Part shown: positions 7,035-15,168 of the stretch, piece after piece
Position numbering within the stretch: the first letter of the stretch is position 1
How the letters are laid out: every line of letters begins with the position of its first letter
From: Fen-1308 sp035319185
Lineage (GTDB): Bacteria; Nitrospirota; Thermodesulfovibrionia; Thermodesulfovibrionales; Dissulfurispiraceae
Direction: 5' to 3'
Length of the DNA: 39,091 bases
Assembly: GCA_035319185.1 (NCBI GenBank)
Contig: DATHDF010000026.1
Location: forward strand, 1 to 39,091
The notes under the pieces: generated by a model
Database searches by the model: none
What the model saw: only the letters and a program-made list of their open reading frames with translations
Told to the model about the DNA's origin: nothing
Position numbers and translations under genes: made by a program

Positions 7035-7876
7035 TCAGAAGCATGACCGGCTACGGTTCCGCGGAAAAAGAGGGCTTCAAGGTAGAGGTGCGTTCGCTCA
7101 ATCATAAGTACAACGATATTTCGGTCAGAATGCCGTCGTTTCTCATGGAGCATGAGATTGCCGTGAGAAAATCAGTACGGACGGCCTTCGAACGCGGAAA
7201 GGTTGATGTGGCTATAACCTTGACGGATAAAAGACAGAAGAAGGTTAAGGTCAATACTGAGCTGGCTACCGAAATGTTCAAGGCTTTCGAGTTGATCCAA
7301 AAAGAGTTGCATCTGTCAGGCTCATTGGATATCAGTTTTTTCGCCGGGTTCAGGGAGCTGCTTTTGACCGAGGAGTCAGAAAGCAATGCTGAAGCGCTGT
7401 TCGATGCGCTGAAAGAGGCGATATCGAAGGTCGAGGAGATGAGAAAAACCGAAGGAGCTGCGCTCGAAAAGGAACTCCGGTATCGCCTCGATATAGTTAA
7501 GCAAAAGCGGGATAGCATTGCGGAGTTGACCAAAGATGTCGTCGTTTCTTACAAGGATAAGCTATCAAAGAAGATCGCCGACTTGCTTCAGGGCCCACCC
7601 GATGAAATCAGACTGGCCCAGGAAATTGCTTTTATCGCTCAAAAGGCGGACATCTCGGAGGAGCTTGCCCGCCTTGCCAGCCATATCAAACAGTTCGGCA
7701 CTTTCTTGTCTGCGGATAATCCTGTGGGCAGGAGGCTTGATTTCCTTTGTCAGGAGATGAATCGAGAGGTCAATACCATAGCATCGAAGGTGGACGATGT
7801 GGAAATCATCAGTCTTGCGATCGACATCAAGTCCGAACTTGAAAAGCTCAGGGAACAGGTCCAGAATATTCAGTAG
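7031..7876 (+). CDS. yicC: YicC-family endoribonuclease
   Basis: This 281-residue protein opens with MIRSMTGYGSAE, the hallmark of YicC, from a TTG that overlaps the YggU stop (TTGA). The N-terminal YicC domain includes EVRSLNHKYNDISVRMP. The C-terminal DUF1732 half ends GRRLDFLCQEMNREVNTIASK, also highly conserved. E. coli YicC takes part in small-RNA turnover as an endoribonuclease. Length is normal (~290). It is followed by remA and gmk, an order common in Firmicutes, Deltaproteobacteria and Nitrospirota. Confidence 0.95.
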   Translation: MIRSMTGYGSAEKEGFKVEVRSLNHKYNDISVRMPSFLMEHEIAVRKSVRTAFERGKVDVAITLTDKRQKKVKVNTELATEMFKAFELIQKELHLSGSLDISFFAGFRELLLTEESESNAEALFDALKEAISKVEEMRKTEGAALEKELRYRLDIVKQKRDSIAELTKDVVVSYKDKLSKKIADLLQGPPDEIRLAQEIAFIAQKADISEELARLASHIKQFGTFLSADNPVGRRLDFLCQEMNREVNTIASKVDDVEIISLAIDIKSELEKLREQVQNIQ

Positions 7877-7911
7877 CAGGAGATTTTCGAAATGGTGATA
7901 AATCAGGAACT

Positions 7912-8187
7912 ATGCTCGTAAATATAGGATTTGGAAATATGGTTTCGTCTCATCGCGTCGTCGCAGTTGTGGCCCCGGGCTCACTGCCGATCAAGAAACT
8001 TCGTGAGGAGGCCAAATCGCGAGGGAAACTTGTAGACGCGACTGAAGGGAGAAAGACGCGGTCTATTATTGTGACAGACAGCGATCATATTGTCCTTTCG
8101 GCGCTTGCGGTCGAGACGGTTGCGCAGAGAGTGTCCAACCCTCTTGGCGGGGCAGGAGAGAGTGTAAATGAAGAGAAGGAAAGGTAG
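7912..8187 (+). CDS. remA: RemA family protein (DUF370)
   Basis: This 91-residue protein has the RemA/DUF370 consensus: MLVNIGFGNMVSSHRVVAVV, SLPIKKLREEAKSRGKLVDAT, and a GRKTRSIIVTDSDHIVLSAL block. Bacillus RemA is a small oligomeric DNA-binding activator of biofilm matrix and osmoprotection genes; outside Firmicutes the role is poorly known. The start is ATG 7912 with AGGA three bases before it, a rather tight spacing. It lies between yicC and gmk and overlaps gmk by 20 bases. Confidence 0.92.
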   Translation: MLVNIGFGNMVSSHRVVAVVAPGSLPIKKLREEAKSRGKLVDATEGRKTRSIIVTDSDHIVLSALAVETVAQRVSNPLGGAGESVNEEKER

Positions 8188-8788
8188 CCTGTTTGTCGTA
8201 TCGGCGCCCTCCGGTGCCGGCAAGACAACCCTTTGCCGCAGGGCCGGCGAAGTGCTGGATGGCCTGAAGCATTCGGTTTCATACACCACCAGGGCGCCGC
8301 GGCCCGGCGAGATCCAGGACGTGCATTACACGTTTGTGGATCAGGACGAATTCAGGGGAATGATAGCCGATGGGGAATTCATCGAGTGGGCCGAGGTGCA
8401 CGGCAATTTCTATGGCACTTCAAGGAAGCGGATCGAAGATATTATCGGCAAAGCTGATGATGTTATACTTGATATAGATGTGCAGGGTGCGCGCCAGCTC
8501 AGGGAGCATTATCCCGAAAGCGTTCTTATTTTCATCCTGCCGCCCTCGATGCCGGTGCTTGAACAGAGGCTCTGTAACCGAATGAGCGATTCGCAGGAGG
8601 TTATCGAAAAGCGCCTCCGAAAGGCCCGGGAGGAGATCAGCGAGTATAAAGACTACGATTATGTTATAGTAAATGACCAGTTTGACGAGGCATTTTCTGC
8701 CTTTTCATCGATAATTGAGGCCGAGCGAACCAAGGTCGACAAGATCGATCATGAATGGATCAGGAAACACTTTCTGAAGGAGGAATAA
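8168..8788 (+). CDS. gmk: Guanylate kinase
   Basis: This 206-residue enzyme converts GMP to GDP using ATP. The P-loop APSGAGKTT is at residues ~13-21. The GMP-binding segment SYTTRAPRPGEIQDVHYTF follows, then GEFIEWAEVHGNFYGTS, ILDIDVQGARQLR and the ERL..R..DS lid region. All catalytic features look intact and length is typical (~205). The start ATG lies inside the end of remA. It is followed one base later by rpoZ, the standard gmk-rpoZ pairing. Confidence 0.97.
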   Translation: MKRRKGSLFVVSAPSGAGKTTLCRRAGEVLDGLKHSVSYTTRAPRPGEIQDVHYTFVDQDEFRGMIADGEFIEWAEVHGNFYGTSRKRIEDIIGKADDVILDIDVQGARQLREHYPESVLIFILPPSMPVLEQRLCNRMSDSQEVIEKRLRKAREEISEYKDYDYVIVNDQFDEAFSAFSSIIEAERTKVDKIDHEWIRKHFLKEE

Positions 8789-8789
8789 A

Positions 8790-9176
8790 ATGGACATAAT
8801 AACGCTTCCGATCGAATACGATAAAAAGAAGATAGAGAGCAAGTACCGTCTGGCAGTAATAGCCTCGCAGAGGGCAAGAGAGCTTGCCTTTGGCGCCGAA
8901 CCGCGAATCCCGAAGAAGGTGAAGAGGATAAGTACCTTATCGCTGCTGGAGACGATCGGCGGAGAGATCAAGTTCCTTATGGGCGAGGATGCTGCCGTAG
9001 CGCGCGAAAGGGCTGATAAGATCGACTTCAGGAAACTGATCGAGGACAAGAGAAAATCCATCACGGACATTTCTGAACTGGAAAAGGACCTTAAAACCTA
9101 TCTGCACGAAAGAGAGACTACCGAAAGGGTCCTGGAAGAATTGTTCAGCGAAAACGACGAGAATTACGAGTCATAG
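8790..9176 (+). CDS. rpoZ: RNA polymerase omega subunit (extended form)
   Basis: This 128-residue protein directly follows gmk with a GGAGGAATAAA ribosome-binding site. The conserved omega core is visible: SKYRLAVIASQRARELAFG and KVKRISTLSLLETIGGEI. Most omega subunits are ~70-90 residues. Here residues ~65-128 add a charged, coiled-coil-like tail (LEKDLKTYLHERETTERVLEELF) that the minimal family lacks. Omega helps assemble and stabilise the beta-prime subunit and can bind ppGpp. Confidence 0.85.
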   Translation: MDIITLPIEYDKKKIESKYRLAVIASQRARELAFGAEPRIPKKVKRISTLSLLETIGGEIKFLMGEDAAVARERADKIDFRKLIEDKRKSITDISELEKDLKTYLHERETTERVLEELFSENDENYES

Positions 9177-9186
9177 CAGGACGTCC

Positions 9187-9231
9187 ATGATGACGGCGGA
9201 TGCGCTCCACGCGAAAAGCGGTACCGCATGA
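9187..9231 (+). CDS. Possible 14-residue leader peptide coupled to coaBC
   Basis: ATGATG at 9187 follows AGGA with five bases of spacing and encodes a 14-residue peptide (MMTADALHAKSGTA). It ends in TGA overlapping the coaBC ATG as ATGA. The coaBC start itself has no good ribosome-binding site, so termination-reinitiation could supply ribosomes. No regulatory amino-acid run is obvious. This may be chance. Confidence 0.3.
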   Translation: MMTADALHAKSGTA

Positions 9232-10400
9232 ACGGCAACTCGATACTTGTAGGCGTGACAGGCAGTGTGGCTGCTTACAAGGCTCTGGATCTTGTCAAAC
9301 GGCTTAAGAGCGAAGGTGCGTCCGTAAGCGTGATCATGACGGCCTCGGCGCAGCGGTTTATTACCCCCCTTTCGATGCAGATAGCTTCTCAAAATACGGT
9401 CTACACCGATATGTTCGAACATCCGCTTTCACACATCGGCCTGCCTGCCGGCGCAGATCTTTTTGTCGTTGCTCCTGCATCGGCTAATATTCTTGGCAAG
9501 TATGCAAACGCAATCGCGGACGATATGCTCAGCACGACGCTGCTCGCCTATGGCGGCAACGTCATATTGGCTCCAGCTATGAACTGGCGGATGTACTCGA
9601 ACCCGATCCTTCAAAAGCAGCTCGATTATCTTATATCTCTCGGCGTAAGGACAGTCGGTCCAGAAAAGGGAAGTCTTGCCTGTGGCGAAGAAGGGATAGG
9701 CAGGATGGCAGATCTTGAGGCGATTATGCAAACTATACATGGTGCCTTGACGCCGTCCGACCTGAAAGGTGAAAATGTGCTTGTCACGGCCGGACCGACG
9801 AGGGAGCCCCTTGATCCGGTGAGATTTCTTTCAAACAGGTCCTCCGGAAAAATGGGATATGCTATTGCAAGAAACGCGGCTCGGCGCGGTGCAGATGTTA
9901 CACTTGTGAGCGGGCCGGTTGCGCTTAATGCGCCATTCGGCGTTCGTCTTCTTTCGGTTGAGACTGCCGCTGAGATGAAAAAGGTTGTTTCGGATCATGT
10001 CCGAGAGGCGTCCGTATTGGTGATGTGCGCGGCTGTAGCTGATTTTGCACCCGAAAAAGTGGAAAAGACCAAGATCGAAAAGACTGACAGCATTACTCTG
10101 AAATTAAGGAAGAATCCTGATATCCTGTCGTCGGTTGCATCACTCGACAGAAGGCCGTTCGTAGTCGGATTTGCTGCCGAGACCGGCAGTAACATTGATC
10201 GTGCCAGAAAGAAGATGAATGACAAGAAGGCCGACATGATCGTGTTCAACGATGTTTCAAAAGAAGGTGCCGGCTTCGATTCGGATACAAATGAGGTTGT
10301 TATCCTTGATAGAAAGGGCGAAAAGGCGCTGCCGATGATGGGGAAGGACGCAGTTGCCGCGGCGATATTCGACCGCATCGCTGAACTGAGGAAAATATGA
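9228..10400 (+). CDS. coaBC: Bifunctional phosphopantothenoylcysteine decarboxylase / phosphopantothenate-cysteine ligase
   Basis: This 390-residue fusion carries out two steps of coenzyme A synthesis. The N-terminal flavoprotein (CoaC) has GVTGSVAAYKALDLVKRL, the catalytic His in EHPLSHIGLP, PAMNWRMYSNP and SLACGEEGIGRMAD. The C-terminal CoaB half starts at VLVTAGPTREPLDPVRF and continues SNRSSGKMGYAIA and CAAVADFAP. Length is typical (~400). It follows rpoZ as in many bacteria and overlaps the TPR gene by four bases. The ATG has a weak ribosome-binding site; a coupled mini-ORF upstream may matter. Confidence 0.96.
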   Translation: MNGNSILVGVTGSVAAYKALDLVKRLKSEGASVSVIMTASAQRFITPLSMQIASQNTVYTDMFEHPLSHIGLPAGADLFVVAPASANILGKYANAIADDMLSTTLLAYGGNVILAPAMNWRMYSNPILQKQLDYLISLGVRTVGPEKGSLACGEEGIGRMADLEAIMQTIHGALTPSDLKGENVLVTAGPTREPLDPVRFLSNRSSGKMGYAIARNAARRGADVTLVSGPVALNAPFGVRLLSVETAAEMKKVVSDHVREASVLVMCAAVADFAPEKVEKTKIEKTDSITLKLRKNPDILSSVASLDRRPFVVGFAAETGSNIDRARKKMNDKKADMIVFNDVSKEGAGFDSDTNEVVILDRKGEKALPMMGKDAVAAAIFDRIAELRKI

Positions 10401-10819
10401 ATGCCGATTTTTTCATCGAAAGATTAAGGGAAAGGGTCCGCAAGGCGCCGGGATCGCGGCTTTTTCTGTCGCTTGCCGAAGAACTAAAGAAAAGGGATTC
10501 ACATGAAGAAGCCATTTCGGTGCTCAAGTCGGGCATCGAGCAGTCGCCTTCGTTTGTCGCGGCCAAACTGACCCTCGGGCGTTGGCTGCTCAAGGAAGAG
10601 AAGCTGGAAGAGGCGAAGAAGGCTTTCTTTTCGATAATTGAACTTTCGCCGTCGGACAGATTCGCAGCCCTCTACCTTAATGAGATCGAAGACAAGCTGG
10701 CATCGGGTCAGGACGATGTCAGGCGCAGGACTATATATCGGCTGAATCAATTCAGGGAAGCTATCCATAGTAGATTCGACGCGGCACCTCTGGACGACGC
10801 GCAGGCGAGAGAAAGCTGA
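10397..10819 (+). CDS. Small TPR-repeat protein
   Basis: This 140-residue protein starts at ATG overlapping the coaBC stop (ATGA). Residues ~20-90 hold two or three TPR-like helix pairs: SRLFLSLAEELKKRDSHEEA, AISVLKSGIEQSPSFVAAKL and LGRWLLKEEKLEEAKKAFFS. The C-terminus is charged with no recognised motif. TPRs mediate protein contacts; the partner is unknown. It sits between coaBC and the M24 peptidase, in the same operon. Confidence 0.75.
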   Translation: MNADFFIERLRERVRKAPGSRLFLSLAEELKKRDSHEEAISVLKSGIEQSPSFVAAKLTLGRWLLKEEKLEEAKKAFFSIIELSPSDRFAALYLNEIEDKLASGQDDVRRRTIYRLNQFREAIHSRFDAAPLDDAQARES

Positions 10820-10837
10820 TCAGGCAGGGCGGTCCCG

Positions 10838-11914
10838 GTGAGCGAATTCATCGACAGGATAGAAGGCCTGAGGGCTGTTATGAGGGCGAAGAAAGTGGAT
10901 GCAATGTTGGTCCTCAATCTCCGCAATGTCAGATATCTAACCGGCTTTACAGGTTCTTCCGCGTTTGTCTTTGTCACCAGAGACCGATCTTTTTTCTATA
11001 CCGATTTCCGGTATAAAGAACAGGCGGAGGCCGAAGTCAAATGTTGTGAGCTAGGTCTGGAAAAGGGGAAAAGAGCCAGGCTGATCGGTGATCTCATTAA
11101 GAAACTCGGGCCAAAGAACCTGGGTTTCGAGTCAAGTATCTCCTTTGATTTCTATCAGTCGATGCATAAATTGCCGCTGACTCTACTTCCGCTGGAAGGG
11201 GCAGTCGAAAAGCTGCGGCTTGTTAAAGATTCCCGTGAGCTGAAAAATATTGAAGAGGCGACCAGGCGGGCCGAAGAGGCCTTTATCGCAATCAAGCCGC
11301 GCATCAAGCCCGGCGTGACGGAACGCTCTATTGCGCTCAGGCTTGAAGAGGAGCTGAAGAAAAGGGGCTGCAGGCGTATACCTTTTGATATAATAGTCGC
11401 TTCCGGCAGGCACTCTTCGATGCCCCATGCCGGACAGACGGACAAGAAGATCGAGAAGGGAGATTTTGTTATAATTGACTGGGGCGGCGAAGCCGGTGGT
11501 TATTACTCCGACATGACCAGGACTCTTCTGATGGCGGGTCCGGATGTTGAGCGCAAAAAACAGATTTACGATATTGTCGATCGTGCAAGGAAAAGAGCGA
11601 TTGCTGCTGTCCGGGAAGGCAGGAAATCATCTGAAATAGATGCTGCAGCCAGACAATATATCAAGGATGCCGGCTATGGCGACTATTTCGGCCACGGCAC
11701 AGGCCACGGCATAGGGCTTGATGTCCATGAGGCCCCGCGTATTTCGTGGGCCGGGCGCGAAACGCTTCTTAGCGGGATGGTTTTCAGTATTGAGCCGGGA
11801 ATATATCTGCCTGGCCTCGGAGGCGTGCGCATAGAGGACCTTGTCCTTGTTGAAGGCGGCAAAGGCAGGACATTGACGAAGCTTGACAGAAGACTTGAAA
11901 TAATAGACAGGTGA
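10838..11914 (+). CDS. pepP: M24-family aminopeptidase P (Xaa-Pro peptidase)
   Basis: This 358-residue protein starts at GTG. The N-terminal creatinase-like domain (RNVRYLTGFTGSSAFVFV) precedes the catalytic 'pita-bread' domain. All metal ligands are visible: two Asp in IIDWGGEAGGYYSDMTRT, His in HGTGHGIGLDVHE, and Glu in FSIEPGIY and GVRIEDLV. It should remove N-terminal residues preceding proline, or act on Xaa-Pro dipeptides. Length is as usual for bacterial PepP/PepQ-like enzymes. It lies directly upstream of efp, a very common pairing. Confidence 0.92.
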   Translation: MSEFIDRIEGLRAVMRAKKVDAMLVLNLRNVRYLTGFTGSSAFVFVTRDRSFFYTDFRYKEQAEAEVKCCELGLEKGKRARLIGDLIKKLGPKNLGFESSISFDFYQSMHKLPLTLLPLEGAVEKLRLVKDSRELKNIEEATRRAEEAFIAIKPRIKPGVTERSIALRLEEELKKRGCRRIPFDIIVASGRHSSMPHAGQTDKKIEKGDFVIIDWGGEAGGYYSDMTRTLLMAGPDVERKKQIYDIVDRARKRAIAAVREGRKSSEIDAAARQYIKDAGYGDYFGHGTGHGIGLDVHEAPRISWAGRETLLSGMVFSIEPGIYLPGLGGVRIEDLVLVEGGKGRTLTKLDRRLEIIDR

Positions 11915-11935
11915 TATTTTGACAGGGAGGGAGAA

Positions 11936-12496
11936 TTGATCAGCACTGCAGACTTCAGAAAGGGAGCAAAATTAGAATATAAAGGCGAGCCGTGTGAGAT
12001 AGTGGATTTCCAGCATGTGAAGATGGGCAGAGGAGGCGCTGTTGTCAGAACCAAACTCAGAAGCCTGAAGACCGGCAATGTGCTTGAAGACACCTTCAGG
12101 TCGGGCGAAAAGTTCGATACGCCTCAGCTTGAAGAGAAGCAAATGCAATATCTTTATGAGCAAGATGAGCTGCATTATTTTATGGACACCGAGACATTCG
12201 AGCAGATCCCGCTTACGGTAGCGCAGCTGGGCGACACCATGAAATTCATAAAGGAAAACATGGTTGTATCCATCCTGTACTACAAGGACCAGCCAATGAG
12301 CGTAGAACCCCCGATGTTCGTTGAACTTGCTGTGGTAGACACGGAGCCGGCATTCAGGGGAGACACTGCGTCGGGCAGCAACAAACCTGCCAAACTTGAA
12401 ACGGGCGCCGTTGTAAAGGTCCCCTTTCATATCATGATAGGCGATGTCCTTAAAATAGACACCAGGACCTGCGAATATATAGAGAAGGTGAAGTAG
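11936..12496 (+). CDS. efp: Translation elongation factor P, Arg at the modification site
   Basis: This 186-residue EF-P starts at TTG after a strong GGGAGGGAGAA site. Domain I (ISTADFRKGAKLEYKGEPCE) carries the tip loop HVKMGRGGA, domain II follows, and domain III ends KIDTRTCEYIEKVK. EF-P relieves ribosome stalling at polyproline stretches. The residue normally modified is Lys34 in E. coli; here R32 occupies the tip position (G-R-G-G). In other bacteria an Arg here is rhamnosylated by EarP. No EarP gene is visible in the window. Confidence 0.95.
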   Translation: MISTADFRKGAKLEYKGEPCEIVDFQHVKMGRGGAVVRTKLRSLKTGNVLEDTFRSGEKFDTPQLEEKQMQYLYEQDELHYFMDTETFEQIPLTVAQLGDTMKFIKENMVVSILYYKDQPMSVEPPMFVELAVVDTEPAFRGDTASGSNKPAKLETGAVVKVPFHIMIGDVLKIDTRTCEYIEKVK

Positions 12497-12563
12497 CAGT
12501 ATTACGGGATTATCAGCGCTTCAAAACGCAGCTGATTGCGGGCAAGCCAACCGGAGGGACCAG

Positions 12564-13004
12564 ATGGAACACGAAGACTTGAAGGAACTGATAGAACTGC
12601 TGAAAGACACCGACGTTACTGAGCTCCAGGTCGAGAAGGACGGAGTAAAGATAAAGATAAAAAGGGAGAAGTTCTTGGGGCATCTCGAAGTACAGCAACC
12701 CCTGGTTGTTGAGAGAAAGCCGGCTGTTGCAGAGCCTGCGGTTGTTGAAGAAAAAGGGAGCCTCTTGACCGTATCGTCGCCGATAGTCGGAACATTTTAT
12801 AGAGCGCCCTCTCCGGATGCAGCCGCTTTCGTGGACGTAGGCATGAAGGTTAAGAAGGGCCAGGTGCTTTGCGTGATAGAAGCCATGAAACTGATGAACG
12901 AGATTGAAAGCGAAGTGGATGGAGTCATCGCCAGCATACTTGTAGACAACAGCCACCCCGTCGAATACGGCGAGCCGCTCTTCCTCATAGATACCGCGGT
13001 GTAG
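12564..13004 (+). CDS. accB: Acetyl-CoA carboxylase biotin carboxyl carrier protein
   Basis: This 146-residue protein has the N-terminal segment typical of AccB (EHEDLKELIELLKDTDVTELQV, split here by family variation) and a Val/Glu/Pro-rich linker at residues ~50-70. The biotinyl domain carries the target Lys in VIEAMKLMNEIE, with SPIVGTFYRAPSPDAAAFV upstream. It carries biotin-bound CO2 for malonyl-CoA synthesis. A GGAGGGACC site precedes ATG. accC follows two bases after its stop. Confidence 0.95.
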   Translation: MEHEDLKELIELLKDTDVTELQVEKDGVKIKIKREKFLGHLEVQQPLVVERKPAVAEPAVVEEKGSLLTVSSPIVGTFYRAPSPDAAAFVDVGMKVKKGQVLCVIEAMKLMNEIESEVDGVIASILVDNSHPVEYGEPLFLIDTAV

Positions 13005-13006
13005 TC

Positions 13007-14407
13007 ATGGCCCTTTTCAAGAAGATACTTATTGCAAACAGGGGGGAGATCGCGGTCAGGATCATCAGGGCCTGCAAGGATCTCGGCATAAAAACAGTTG
13101 CGGTATTTTCCGACATCGAAAGGGAAGCGCTGCATGTAAAATATGCCGACGAGGCGGTTTGCATCGGACCGGCTAATGCGGCGCAAAGTTATCTTAACAT
13201 CCCTGCGATCCTGAGCGCTGCAGACGTCACCGATTCCGAGGCGATCCATCCGGGATACGGGTTTCTTTCTGAAAATCCGCATTTTGCCGAAGCATGCGCA
13301 ACGTCAGGAATCACATTTATAGGGCCGACATCAGATAACATCAGGATCGGAGGAGACAAGGCCAAAGCTCGTCAGGTAATGAAGCGAAGAGGCATACCCG
13401 TTGTTCCCGGCAGCGATGGCCCACTTCTTTCCGAGGATGCTGCGGTCAAGACTGTAAAGAAGATCGGCCTGCCCGTGCTGTTCAAGGCTTCAGCCGGCGG
13501 CGGGGGAAGGGGCATGAGGGTCGTCCGGGATGAGCAGGAACTGGCGCAGGCCTTTATGATGGCCCAGAGAGAGGCCTTGGCGGCCTTTGGCAATGGCGAG
13601 TTATATGTAGAAAAATACCTGCCGTCGATACGGCATGTCGAAGTCCAGATTATCGCTGACTCCAAGGGGGATGTAATCCATCTTGGAGAACGGGACTGCT
13701 CTGTCCAAAGAAGGCATCAGAAACTGATAGAAGAATCACCGTCTCCGATATCGACTGAAAAATTCAGAAAACGAATCGGCGAATTGGCAGTCAGGGCGGC
13801 GAAGGCCATGAAATATAGAAACGTAGGCACCATAGAGTTTATTGTAGACCAGGAGCAGAACATCTATTTCATGGAGGTAAATACCAGGGTCCAGGTGGAG
13901 CATCCTGTTACCGAGGAGTTGACTGATGTCGACATCGTAAAAGAGCAGATCAAGATCGCTGCCGGCATGCCGCTGATTTATAAACAGGGTCAAATCAAGC
14001 CAATCGGCCATGCCATTGAGTGCAGGATAAATGCTGAAGATCCCGACAAATTTATCCCGTCACCCGGGAGGATCACGTTTTTCCTGCCTCCGGGCGGTCC
14101 TGGAATAAGGGTGGACAGCGCGGCATATACCGGTTGGGTAGTACCGCCGCATTACGATTCCTTGATAGCCAAACTTATCGCCTATGGCAAAACCAGGGAT
14201 GAAGCCATATCCCGAATGAAGAGGGCCCTCGACGAATTCAGGATCGATGGAATAAAGACCACTATCCCGTTTCATAAGAAGATTTTCAGCCATCCCGATT
14301 TTATAAAAGGGCACTTCAACACTGACTTTCTTGAAAAAATTTCGATGGCGAAGAACGGCAACGGTCATGGCGCCGCCATTGCAGCAGGAGATGCTGAAAA
14401 GGCTTAG
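13007..14407 (+). CDS. accC: Acetyl-CoA carboxylase biotin carboxylase subunit
   Basis: This 466-residue ATP-grasp enzyme carboxylates biotin on AccB. Visible motifs are KILIANRGEIAVRIIRACKDLGI at the N-terminus, IHPGYGFLSENP, the Gly-rich ATP loop KASAGGGGRGMR, HLGERDCSVQRRHQK, and the catalytic MEVNTRVQVEHPVTE. Length is ~20 residues more than E. coli AccC because of a Gly/Ala/Asn-rich tail (MAKNGNGHGAAIAAG), which overlaps the thiE start. The accBC pair is intact; accA and accD are not in the window. Confidence 0.96.
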   Translation: MALFKKILIANRGEIAVRIIRACKDLGIKTVAVFSDIEREALHVKYADEAVCIGPANAAQSYLNIPAILSAADVTDSEAIHPGYGFLSENPHFAEACATSGITFIGPTSDNIRIGGDKAKARQVMKRRGIPVVPGSDGPLLSEDAAVKTVKKIGLPVLFKASAGGGGRGMRVVRDEQELAQAFMMAQREALAAFGNGELYVEKYLPSIRHVEVQIIADSKGDVIHLGERDCSVQRRHQKLIEESPSPISTEKFRKRIGELAVRAAKAMKYRNVGTIEFIVDQEQNIYFMEVNTRVQVEHPVTEELTDVDIVKEQIKIAAGMPLIYKQGQIKPIGHAIECRINAEDPDKFIPSPGRITFFLPPGGPGIRVDSAAYTGWVVPPHYDSLIAKLIAYGKTRDEAISRMKRALDEFRIDGIKTTIPFHKKIFSHPDFIKGHFNTDFLEKISMAKNGNGHGAAIAAGDAEKA

Positions 14408-15008
14408 TCCGATTTGCTTTATAACCCCCGACGCCGCTTATGACGGACTGTTGGAGAATACTGTGCGTGCAGCTCTCGAAGCCGGTATCAGGTGGGTGCA
14501 ATACAGGAGAAAAGGCGTTTCCCGCAGACAACTGTTTCATGATGCCGGCAGACTTCGTGATCTGACCGCCAGGTTCGACGCCATGTTCATAGTCAACGAT
14601 TATGTCGATATTGCTCTTGTCGTTGACGCTGACGGCGTTCATATCGGCCAGGACGACCTTCCGCTCACGGAGACGCGCAGGATCATGGGAAATAAAATCA
14701 TCGGTGTTTCTGCGCACACCTTGACAGAGGCTGTTGAAGCCGACAGCGGCAGAGCTGATTATATAGGATTTGGTCCTATCTTCCATACCTCAACAAAAGA
14801 TGCCGGAGCGCCGAAGGGACCCGGTTCCATCACTGCAATCTTGCACGCTGTTTCAGCCCCGGTGATTGCCATAGGGGGAATAACGGGGGACAATGTCGCC
14901 GAAGTCTTTAAATCGGGTTGCCGCGCCGTGGCAGTATCGTCAGGAATATTTCGGGGCGAAATCACAAAAAATGTAAAGAATTTGCTGTATAATACGAATA
15001 ATTATTAA
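14391..15008 (+). CDS. thiE: Thiamine-phosphate synthase
   Basis: I chose ATG 14391 (205 residues), which gives MLKRLSPICFITPD, the usual ThiE beginning; an earlier ATG 14367 would add eight residues and lies deeper in accC. ThiE joins the pyrimidine and thiazole moieties of thiamine. Motifs: WVQYRRKGVSRRQL, MFIVNDYVDIALVVDADGVH then IGQDDLP, GVSAHT, YIGFGPIFHTSTK and VIAIGGITGDNV. The TIM-barrel order is complete. It overlaps accC by 17 bases. It is the only thiamine gene seen and is the last gene of the operon. Confidence 0.9.
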   Translation: MLKRLSPICFITPDAAYDGLLENTVRAALEAGIRWVQYRRKGVSRRQLFHDAGRLRDLTARFDAMFIVNDYVDIALVVDADGVHIGQDDLPLTETRRIMGNKIIGVSAHTLTEAVEADSGRADYIGFGPIFHTSTKDAGAPKGPGSITAILHAVSAPVIAIGGITGDNVAEVFKSGCRAVAVSSGIFRGEITKNVKNLLYNTNNY

Positions 15009-15031
15009 GGTGCTACTCAGTGTTGTCGAAA

Positions 15032-15061
15032 TTGACAATCACTTGTTAACAGTGATATATT
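15032..15061 (+). promoter_or_regulatory. Promoter with quasi-palindromic spacer, upstream of the chemosensory genes
   Basis: TTGACA (15032-15037), an 18-base spacer and TATATT (15056-15061) form a good sigma70-type promoter ~100 bases before the PATAN response regulator. The spacer contains TGTTAACA, a perfect 8-base palindrome, flanked by CAC and GTG (15040-15054). A second short inverted repeat, TTGTC/GACAA, overlaps the -35 box. Placement between -35 and -10 is typical of a repressor operator; that role is inferred. Confidence 0.5.
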
Positions 15062-15168
15062 GTTGTTATAAAAAGAAAAGCGTGTAATTGAGTGATTGAT
15101 CTTTGCAACGTAAGGAAGGCACATTATTTCAGACAGCAAAAAAATTCCCAATAATGAGGAGAGGGAAG

